This document shows positions 6,164-11,179 of a stretch of DNA of 11,179 bases, one piece after another; position 1 is the stretch's first letter, and each line of letters begins with the position of its first letter. Where the stretch lies: the NCBI GenBank assembly GCA_015487335.1, contig WFPZ01000055.1, positions 1-11,179 of the forward strand, read 5' to 3'. The notes below the pieces were generated by a model. It was given only the letters and a program-made list of their open reading frames with translations. It ran no database searches and was not told where the DNA came from. The stretch comes from Paracoccaceae bacterium. GTDB taxonomy: Bacteria > Pseudomonadota > Alphaproteobacteria > Rhodobacterales > Rhodobacteraceae. Made by a program: the position numbers and the translations under genes.

Positions 6164-7567
6164 ATGTTCCTGAATTCGCTGTCCGGGCGGTTCCTGCTGT
6201 TGACCACGGTCTTCGTGATGCTGGCCGAGGTGCTGATCTTCGTGCCCTCGGTCGCCCGTTTCCGCGAAGACTATCTGCTGCTGCGCCTCGAGCGAGCGCA
6301 GATCGCCTCGCTGGCGCTTCTGGCCAACGACATGATCGACGAGGGGCTGGAGCAGGAGCTGTTGCAGAACGCCGGTGTCTACAACGTGGTGCTGCGGCGC
6401 GACGAGATGCGCCAGCTGGTGCTTTCCTCTCCGATCCCGATGCCCATCGCCGCCACCCACGACATGCGCGACCCCACCGCGTGGGAGCTGATCCGCGATG
6501 CGATGAAAACCCTCGTCCAGTCCGAAAACCAGGTGATCCGGGTGATCGGCACCCCCGTGCAGCGGGCCGGCCTGCTGATCGAGGTCACCATGGACACCGC
6601 CCCCCTGCGCATGGCGATGATCGACTACGGGCTGCGCATCCTGCTGCTTTCGGCGGTGATCTCGATTCTCACGGCCATTCTGCTGTTCCTCGCGGTGCGC
6701 CGCTTCATGGTCCGGCCGATCAAGGGGGTGGTCGATGCAATGATCTCCTATGCCGAGGCGCCCGAGGACGCCCGGCGAATCATCGAACCCAACGCCGGGG
6801 TGACCGAGCTGCGCGAGGCCGAGCTGGCGCTGCAATCGCTGCAAAAGCAGCTGACGGCCTCGCTGCGCCAGAAGGAACGCCTGGCCCAGCTTGGCGGCGC
6901 CGTGGCAAAGGTGAGCCACGACCTGCGCAACATCCTGACCACCGCCCAGCTTTTCGCCGACCGGATGGAAAGCAGCGCCGACCCGGAAGTGAAACGGGTG
7001 GTGCCGAAGCTTCTGGGCTCCATCTCCCGCGCCGTGGGGCTGTGCGAATCGACCCTGGCCTTCGGCAAGGCCGAAGAGCCGCCCCCCGCGCTCACCCGTT
7101 TCGCATTGGCCGATCTCGTCGCGGACGTGCTGGACAACGAGCGCCTGGCGGCGGGGGATTTCGACCTGGGTTTCGTCATGGAGGTTCCCCGCTCGATCAT
7201 CGTGCGCGCCGACCCCGAGCAGCTTCATCGGGTGCTCTCGAACCTGATCCGCAATGCCCGCGAAGCCATCGTGGGCAGCGGCAGGCCGGGCTCCATCACG
7301 GTGCGGGCCACCGAGGACGACGAGAAATGGGAGATCACGGTGGCCGATACCGGGCCGGGCCTGCCGGCGAAGGCGGTGGACCACCTCTTCCAGCCCTTTC
7401 AGGGCGGGGCGCGCAAGGGCGGGATCGGCCTCGGGCTGGCGATTGCCGCCGAACTGACGCGCGGCCACGGGGGGCGGCTGGAACTTCTCTACACCGGCTC
7501 GGAGGGAACCGGCTTCGTCGTCCGCCTGCCGAAGACGATCATGGCCCTGGAAGAGGCCGCCGAATAA
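6164..7567 (+). CDS. Membrane-bound sensor histidine kinase without an adjacent response regulator
   Basis: 467 residues. TM1 (about 10-30) and TM2 (about 157-178) enclose a periplasmic sensor region of about 125 residues with no motif I recognise. Next come a HAMP-like linker (179-232), the phosphoacceptor helix with H252 in VSHDLRNIL, the N box NLIRNAREAI (360-369), DTGPG (395-399) and GGIGLGLAIA (419-428), a complete kinase core. The start at 6164 has GAGGGAGG just upstream and lies 22 bp after the flavoenzyme stop, so it probably belongs to the same operon. No receiver-domain gene is present on either side (a tRNA gene follows), so its partner is encoded elsewhere. The sensed signal could relate to the membrane protein/flavoenzyme pair, but that is inference from position only. 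Confidence 0.92.
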   Translation: MFLNSLSGRFLLLTTVFVMLAEVLIFVPSVARFREDYLLLRLERAQIASLALLANDMIDEGLEQELLQNAGVYNVVLRRDEMRQLVLSSPIPMPIAATHDMRDPTAWELIRDAMKTLVQSENQVIRVIGTPVQRAGLLIEVTMDTAPLRMAMIDYGLRILLLSAVISILTAILLFLAVRRFMVRPIKGVVDAMISYAEAPEDARRIIEPNAGVTELREAELALQSLQKQLTASLRQKERLAQLGGAVAKVSHDLRNILTTAQLFADRMESSADPEVKRVVPKLLGSISRAVGLCESTLAFGKAEEPPPALTRFALADLVADVLDNERLAAGDFDLGFVMEVPRSIIVRADPEQLHRVLSNLIRNAREAIVGSGRPGSITVRATEDDEKWEITVADTGPGLPAKAVDHLFQPFQGGARKGGIGLGLAIAAELTRGHGGRLELLYTGSEGTGFVVRLPKTIMALEEAAE

Positions 7568-7575
7568 ATCCCCCC

Positions 7576-7604
7576 TTGCAAAGCCCGCCCGCTGCCGCTA
7601 CATC
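7576..7604 (+). promoter_or_regulatory. Predicted promoter of tRNA-Arg
   Basis: TTGCAA (7576-7581) and TACATC (7599-7604) are 17 bp apart. The predicted start lies about 6 bases before the mature tRNA 5' end, close spacing usual for single tRNA genes. It sits in the short gap after the histidine kinase. Confidence 0.5.
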
Positions 7605-7616
7605 CCGCGTGTCCGC

Positions 7617-7693
7617 GCGCTGGTAGCTCAGTTGGATAGAGTACTTGACTACGAATCAAGGGGTCGGGGGTTCGAATCCTCCCCAGCGCGCCA
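7617..7693 (+). tRNA. tRNA-Arg(ACG)
   Basis: 77 bases including the encoded CCA. The cloverleaf is complete: acceptor stem GCGCTGG/CCAGCGC (7617-7623 with 7683-7689), D arm with AGTTGGATA loop, anticodon stem CTTGA/TCAAG around loop CTACGAA (anticodon ACG at 7651-7653), variable loop GGGTC, T arm GGGGG-TTCGAAT-CCTCC (one G-U pair), discriminator G7690, CCA 7691-7693. A34 would be edited to inosine by TadA, allowing CGU, CGC and CGA decoding. Confidence 0.98.
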
Positions 7694-7837
7694 CTTTCTC
7701 CCGTCGAGACGGATGTCTGAAAAGGTGGCAGGGTCTGCCTGCAGGTGGTGATGCCGACCTGCTGACGAAACGCCCGCCACACCGGCGTGGGGCGCGCGAG
7801 ACCCGCAAAGGCGCTTGCAGAACATCGATGGTTCGGA

Positions 7838-7852
7838 AACGCCGCGGGCGTT
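7838..7852 (-). terminator. Possible short hairpin downstream of mipZ
   Basis: On the minus strand AACGCC and GGCGTT form a perfect 6-bp stem around a 3-base loop, followed by TCC, about 22 bases past the mipZ stop. With the stem's own TT this gives only a UUU stretch, so terminator function is uncertain. The rest of the 181-bp gap between the tRNA and mipZ holds only two small hairpins (7727-7739 and 7741-7762) without U runs, and no gene. Confidence 0.3.
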
Positions 7853-7874
7853 GCAGGGCATCCCCCCGAGGCGG

Positions 7875-8687
7875 TCAGAAATCCACCTTCACCCCCGGCA
7901 GGTTCAGGGCCTTGAGCAGTTCGCGCAGTTCCTGCCGGGCGGCGATGTTGGAGACGTTCATCTGCCCGACCACGCCGATGTCGCGCAGGTCCAGCAGGGT
8001 CAGGCCGCGGGGGAAAAGCTCGCGGAAGATGACGCGCTCGCCGAAGCCGGGGGCAACCCGGAAGCCGATGCGCTGTGAGAGCGCCTGCAGAGCGTCTCCG
8101 ATCTTCTTCTTGTTGTGCATCTGCTGCGGGCCGAGGCGGTTGCGCACCACCACCCAGTCCAGCGGCTCGAGCCCGGCCTGAGCCCGAAGCTGCCGGGCGT
8201 TCCAGACCATTTCAGAATAGACGGAAGGACCGATGATCTTGTTGGTCTCGCCGTCCACATGGGCCAGAAGATCGAAGTCGATGTAGCTGTCGTTCATCGG
8301 GGTGATCAGCGTATCGGCCAGCGAATGGGCCACCTGGCTGAGGCGGGTGTGCGAGCCGGGGCAATCGATGAGGATGAACTCGCAGTTCTTTTCCAGCGCG
8401 GACACGGCCATGGACAGGCGCCTGTCGTAGATGTTCTCGCCGGCGCTCAGGGTCGAACGGTCGATTTCCGGAAGTTCGTGGAACTCCGGCATCGGCAGTT
8501 CGATGCCGTGGCGGCTGCAGTAGGTGACGCGGTTCTCGATATATCTGGCGAAGCTTTTCTGCCGCAGGTCCAGATCAAGAACCCCGGTCCTGTGGCCCAT
8601 GCGGGCCAGGGCGGTGGCGACATGCATGGAGACGGTGGATTTCCCCGCCCCGCCCTTCTCGTTTCCGACGACGATGATATGCGCCAT
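7875..8687 (-). CDS. mipZ: MipZ, ParA-like division-plane positioning ATPase
   Basis: 270 residues, typical of alphaproteobacterial MipZ. This P-loop ATPase binds polar ParB-parS complexes, forms a gradient from the poles and inhibits FtsZ ring assembly away from midcell. The deviant Walker A motif NEKGGAGKST (9-18) contains the ParA/MinD signature lysine K11. DLDLRQ (38-43) follows the first strand, FILIDCPG (104-111) is Walker B, and the MipZ-characteristic TPMNDSYIDFDLL (129-141) and FRELFPRGLTLLDL (221-234) blocks distinguish it from plasmid or chromosomal ParA/Soj. There is no parB neighbour, which fits MipZ. The ATG at 8687 has a weak GGGAA ribosome site. The gene has its own predicted promoter, placed between it and the terminator of the preceding rpmE operon. 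Confidence 0.96.
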   Translation of the reverse strand: MAHIIVVGNEKGGAGKSTVSMHVATALARMGHRTGVLDLDLRQKSFARYIENRVTYCSRHGIELPMPEFHELPEIDRSTLSAGENIYDRRLSMAVSALEKNCEFILIDCPGSHTRLSQVAHSLADTLITPMNDSYIDFDLLAHVDGETNKIIGPSVYSEMVWNARQLRAQAGLEPLDWVVVRNRLGPQQMHNKKKIGDALQALSQRIGFRVAPGFGERVIFRELFPRGLTLLDLRDIGVVGQMNVSNIAARQELRELLKALNLPGVKVDF

Positions 8688-8722
8688 TTGGTATTCCCGC
8701 TGCCCGATTGCTGCGCCGGGCC

Positions 8723-8751
8723 ACTATATGTGGTGTCGAGCCAATTTGGAA
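8723..8751 (-). promoter_or_regulatory. Predicted mipZ promoter
   Basis: On the minus strand TTCCAA (8751-8746) and TATAGT (8728-8723) are 17 bp apart. The -10 box is good and the -35 box weak. It would give a leader of about 30 bases and lies just beyond the rpmE terminator, where an independent promoter for mipZ is expected. Confidence 0.4.
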
Positions 8752-8776
8752 GCCGAAGAAAGTGAGCCGACACATG

Positions 8777-8804
8777 AAAACGCCGCCCCGGGGGGCGGCG
8801 TTTT
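8777..8804 (-). terminator. Intrinsic terminator of the rimM-trmD-rplS-rpmE operon
   Basis: A GC-rich stem CGCCGCC/GGCGGCG (8781-8787 with 8794-8800; two further pairs possible) is flanked by A4 on the left and T5 on the right. On the minus strand it therefore ends in a TTTT run, 24 bases past the rpmE stop. The symmetry could also stop plus-strand transcripts. Confidence 0.85.
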
Positions 8805-8827
8805 TGCGTGTTGCCGGGCGGGGGCGT

Positions 8828-9049
8828 TCAGAAGCCCAGGCCCTCGTATTTCTTCTTGAACTTCGACACGCGGCCGCCGGTGTCCATCAGGCGGGTTCCG
8901 CCGCCCGTCCAGGCGGGGTGCACGCCGGGATCGACCTCGAGCGCCAGGGTGTCGCCCTCCTTGCCCCAGGTGGAGCGCATCTGGAAGGTGGTGCCGTCGG
9001 TCATCTTGACGGTGATCATGTGATAGTCGGGATGGATGTCTTTTTTCAT
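8828..9049 (-). CDS. rpmE: Ribosomal protein bL31 (cysteine-free form)
   Basis: 73 residues. L31 bridges the 50S and 30S subunits. The start MKKDIHPDYH, the central WGKEGDTLALEVD and the C-terminal GGRVSKFKKKY match long bL31. No cysteine is present, so this is the zinc-independent type, which is normal for Rhodobacterales-type L31. An AAGGAG ribosome site lies 7 bases before the ATG. It is the last gene of the operon, 11 bp after rplS and 24 bases before a clear terminator. Confidence 0.96.
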   Translation of the reverse strand: MKKDIHPDYHMITVKMTDGTTFQMRSTWGKEGDTLALEVDPGVHPAWTGGGTRLMDTGGRVSKFKKKYEGLGF

Positions 9050-9060
9050 GCCACCGCTCC

Positions 9061-9447
9061 TTATGCCTTGTCGCCGTTGTCGAGCGGCTTGTAATGGGTG
9101 TCTTCCGCGATCCGGGCCGCCTTGCCGCGCCGCGAGCGCAGGTAGTAGAGCTTGGCCCGGCGCACCTTGCCGCGGCGCACCACGGTGATGCTGTCGATAT
9201 TGGTGGAGTAGAGCGGGAACACCCGTTCAACCCCTTCGCCGAAGGAAATCTTGCGCACCGTGAACGAGCCGGAGATGCCGTTGCCGTTCTTGCGCGAGAT
9301 GCACACGCCCTCATAGTTCTGGATCCGCGAGCGCGTGCCCTCGGTCACCTTGTAGCCTACGCGAATCGTGTCGCCGGCCTTGAAATCCGGGATTTTCTTG
9401 CCGAGCGCCTTGATCTGCTCGGCTTCCAGTTCCGCGATCAGGTCCAT
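9061..9447 (-). CDS. rplS: Ribosomal protein bL19
   Basis: 128 residues, a normal bL19 with a short acidic/lysine tail. L19 sits at the 50S-30S interface near the A-site side. Conserved blocks include FKAGDTIRVGYKV (22-34), RIQNYEGVCISRK (41-53), and VRRGKVRRAKLYYLRSRRGK (89-108). An AGGAG site lies about 8 bases before the ATG at 9447. It stands between trmD (51 bp upstream) and rpmE (11 bp downstream) in the standard operon order. Confidence 0.97.
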   Translation of the reverse strand: MDLIAELEAEQIKALGKKIPDFKAGDTIRVGYKVTEGTRSRIQNYEGVCISRKNGNGISGSFTVRKISFGEGVERVFPLYSTNIDSITVVRRGKVRRAKLYYLRSRRGKAARIAEDTHYKPLDNGDKA

Positions 9448-9498
9448 CTGATCAACTCCTATCTGCTCACGGTTCGCCCGTGAAGGTTTCCCGCGTCC

Positions 9499-10329
9499 TC
9501 AGAGCTCTTGGTCTTCTTCCGGGTCCCTACCGTGTTTGGCACAGTAAGCCCGCCAGAGATCAGGGCGTCGTTCCTTTGTCAGCCTTTCGGCCATGGCCTT
9601 CCGCCAACGGGCGATTTCGCCGTGATGACCGGAGAGAAGAACCCCGGGGATCTCACGGCCTTCCCAGACGGCCGGCCTTGTGTACTGGGGATGTTCAAGC
9701 AGAAAGTCCGAGAAGGATTCCTCCTCGGTGGATGCCTGATTCCCGAGCACGCGGGGTATAAGCCGGACGGTCGCGTCAATCAAGGCCTGCGCGGCGATCT
9801 CTCCGCCGGTGAGGATGAAGTCGCCGATGGAGACCTCCTCGATGCGGTAATGGTCGATGACGCGCTGGTCGATCCCCTCGAAACGGCCGCACAGGAGCGT
9901 CATGCCGCGGGCCTGCGAAAACCGCCGGGCCATGGCCTGGGTGAAGGGCCGGCCCCGGGGCGACAGGCAGATGACGGGCCACAGGGCGCGCCGGGGCGGG
10001 GTGCCGATGGCGGCCTCGTCGAGGGCGGCGGCCACCACATCCGCGCGCAGCACCATGCCCGCGCCGCCGCCGGCGGGGGTGTCGTCGACATTGCGGTGCC
10101 TGCCCACCCCGAAGCGGCGCAGGTCGATCGTCTGCAGCTGCCACAGCCCCTCCTGCAGGGCGCGCCCGGTAAGCGAGGCACCCAGCACGCCGGGGAAGAC
10201 CTCGGGAAACAGGGTGATGACCTTCGCCGTCCAGGCGCCGGCCAGTTCGGGGGTGTCGCTCATCAGTTCGCGCGGGCGCAGGGAGGGGGCGATGGCCTTG
10301 CGCCCGTGGGATCTCGGCTTGTCGGTCAT
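9499..10329 (-). CDS. trmD: TrmD, tRNA (guanine(37)-N1)-methyltransferase
   Basis: 276 residues. TrmD is an S-adenosylmethionine enzyme with a deep trefoil knot (SPOUT family) that methylates G37 next to the anticodon of several tRNAs and so prevents frameshifting. The sequence shows KVITLFPEVFPG (36-47), GRHRNVDDTPAGGGAGMV (76-93), LLCGRFEGIDQRVID (145-159), and the knot motif SIGDFILTGGE (167-177). The start is set at 10329: it has AAGGAG 7 bases upstream and overlaps the stop of the preceding gene as ATGA. The ATG at 10263 would remove a 22-residue extension but has no ribosome site. That N-terminal extension is common in Rhodobacterales TrmD as I recall it. Confidence 0.96.
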   Translation of the reverse strand: MTDKPRSHGRKAIAPSLRPRELMSDTPELAGAWTAKVITLFPEVFPGVLGASLTGRALQEGLWQLQTIDLRRFGVGRHRNVDDTPAGGGAGMVLRADVVAAALDEAAIGTPPRRALWPVICLSPRGRPFTQAMARRFSQARGMTLLCGRFEGIDQRVIDHYRIEEVSIGDFILTGGEIAAQALIDATVRLIPRVLGNQASTEEESFSDFLLEHPQYTRPAVWEGREIPGVLLSGHHGEIARWRKAMAERLTKERRPDLWRAYCAKHGRDPEEDQEL

Positions 10330-11138
10330 GGCATGCGCTCCTTCGCGGCCTCGGCGATCATCGCCTCCTTGAGCGCCTTCAGCTCGGCCTTGCTGCGGCC
10401 GGAGCGGTTGAGCGCCAGGAACTCGGCCTGCATCTGCGGGCTCTGGCCGCGGTATTCGTGGCGCGCCGGCGGCAGCGAGGCGGCCAGATCGTCGGGAACG
10501 CCGGCCAGCACCAGCACCGCGCCGGCCGGGCCGGCGGGATGGTCGGAGAAGTCCTCGAGCCGGGCCATGTGCACCGGCACCGGCTGCAGCGCGGCGGCGA
10601 TCGCATTGGCCTGGTCGCGCAGGTCGGGGGTATCGGCCAGGGCGGCGCGGAAGGTCTCGTAGTCTTCGGTGAGATGGATCGAGCGCAACAGATGCCCGTA
10701 GACGCTGCGCAGCCAGCTTTCGCGCTCGCGGATGGTGTAGAGGAACTCCACCACCGTGTCCGAGCCGAAGCGGCGGCGCAGGGCGCGGGTGATCTCGCGC
10801 GCCAGCGGCACGGCGGCGGGGGTATAGCTGGTGAGGGTGCGGCCCAGAAAGTCGCGGTGGCCGGGCATGGCCCCGGCGAAGGTTTCGCGCGAGAGCACGA
10901 TGGTCTCGGCCCGGGGAACGGTGCCCAGAAAGCGGCGGAAGGTGCGGCGGAAGGCCCGGCGGCGCCACGCGAAGCGGCGCTGGCCGTAGATGCGCGCCGC
11001 AGCCCCCGCCTGCAGGAACTCGGCCTTGCCGTAATAGTCGAACCAGGGTTTAAGCGCCTTGCGGTTGCGGGCCAGATAGGCCTGCAGGCTGGTGGTGCCC
11101 GTCTTGTGAAAGCCCGCGTGCACGATCACCCGTGTCAT
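10326..11138 (-). CDS. Sulfotransferase-like P-loop protein between rimM and trmD
   Basis: 270 residues. The N-terminus reads VIVHAGFHKTGTTSLQAYLA (4-23), the 5'-phosphosulfate-binding loop of PAPS-dependent sulfotransferases (H11-KTGTTS). A second motif, YTIRERESWLRSVY (134-147), fits the 3'-phosphate-binding strand and helix, with R137 and S145 as the likely ligands. A strongly basic stretch lies at 54-69. No signal peptide or membrane segment is seen, so it is probably cytoplasmic. The acceptor is unknown: lipid, polysaccharide or small molecule are all possible, and a tRNA-related role is speculation from position. The ATG overlaps the rimM stop and its own stop overlaps the trmD start, both as ATGA, so expression is tied to the ribosomal operon. 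An AAGGAG ribosome site for trmD lies inside its last codons. Confidence 0.8.
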   Translation of the reverse strand: MTRVIVHAGFHKTGTTSLQAYLARNRKALKPWFDYYGKAEFLQAGAAARIYGQRRFAWRRRAFRRTFRRFLGTVPRAETIVLSRETFAGAMPGHRDFLGRTLTSYTPAAVPLAREITRALRRRFGSDTVVEFLYTIRERESWLRSVYGHLLRSIHLTEDYETFRAALADTPDLRDQANAIAAALQPVPVHMARLEDFSDHPAGPAGAVLVLAGVPDDLAASLPPARHEYRGQSPQMQAEFLALNRSGRSKAELKALKEAMIAEAAKERMP

Positions 11139-11179
11139 GACGGGAACAGCCCCTCGGGCGGATCGACGATGACCCGGCC
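11135..11179 (-). CDS. rimM: RimM, ribosome maturation factor, C-terminal end only
   Basis: Only the last 14 codons are in the window, reading GRVIVDPPEGLFPS and then TGA. The GRxxVDPPEGL ending is typical of alphaproteobacterial RimM, a 16S rRNA/30S assembly factor, and rimM is the expected neighbour upstream of trmD. The stop overlaps the start of the sulfotransferase-like gene as ATGA. The identification rests on a short tail plus gene order. Confidence 0.75.
   Translation of the reverse strand, partial: GRVIVDPPEGLFPS

Noticed and set aside
3907..6207. Minus-strand 766-codon open frame opposite the VTT protein and flavoenzyme
   Set aside because: His/Gly/Arg/Pro-rich shadow translation from high GC; both plus-strand genes have clear families and ribosome sites.
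6101..7468. Minus-strand 455-codon open frame
   Set aside because: Shadow of the histidine kinase, with the same low-complexity composition and no domain.
7727..7762. Two small hairpins (GGCAG/CTGCC and GCAGGT/ACCTGC) as a tRNA terminator
   Set aside because: Short stems and no following T run on either strand.
7489..7861. Minus-strand frames giving GRIRTPDPLIRSQVLYP and AGEDSNPRPLDS
   Set aside because: These are the well-known spurious peptides from translating the antisense of a tRNA gene, here tRNA-Arg.
7617..7874. tRNA-Arg as an integration site of a mobile element
   Set aside because: No integrase, no repeat of the tRNA 3' end in the window, and the next gene is chromosomal mipZ with normal composition.
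9499..10263. Shorter trmD start at 10263
   Set aside because: No ribosome site there; the ATG at 10329 has AAGGAG and an ATGA overlap with the upstream gene.
9508..10662. Plus-strand 384-codon open frame
   Set aside because: Shadow of trmD and the sulfotransferase-like gene.

Overview
The window is high-GC DNA whose gene content and protein sequences point to an alphaproteobacterium, most likely a Rhodobacterales (Rhodobacteraceae/Paracoccaceae) chromosome. The evidence is a MipZ division-site ATPase, the rimM-trmD-rplS-rpmE and rpmH-rnpA-yidD ribosomal clusters, a zinc-free L31, and the N-terminally extended TrmD usual in that group. The real genes tile almost the whole window. The many other long reading frames are antisense shadows typical of high GC.

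Left part (1-3721, all minus strand). First comes a membrane-anchored GGDEF-EAL protein, cut by the window edge, with a degenerate GGDEF site and an apparently intact EAL phosphodiesterase site. Next are ttcA (tRNA C32 2-thiolation) and, upstream of it, a DsrC/TusE-family protein that has no cysteine at all and its own predicted promoter. Then comes the classic rpmH-rnpA-yidD cluster, behind a promoter with a perfect TTGACA -35 box.

Middle part (3994-7693, plus strand). Three tightly spaced genes probably form one operon: a TVP38/TMEM64 (VTT-domain) membrane protein, a two-cysteine flavin disulfide oxidoreductase with a substituted C-terminal active site, and a histidine kinase with no response regulator in view. 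A tRNA-Arg(ACG) gene with its own promoter follows.

Right part (7875-11179, minus strand). mipZ has its own promoter, located just beyond the terminator of the upstream ribosomal/tRNA-modification operon. That operon reads rimM (3' end only), a sulfotransferase-like gene, trmD, rplS, rpmE. The sulfotransferase-like gene is joined to both rimM and trmD by ATGA stop/start overlaps.

Most of the window is conserved housekeeping DNA. The points most worth a second look are the cysteine-free DsrC homologue beside ttcA, the membrane protein/flavoenzyme/kinase operon, and the sulfotransferase-like gene locked between rimM and trmD. I see no insertion sequence, phage gene, CRISPR array or clear horizontally acquired island.
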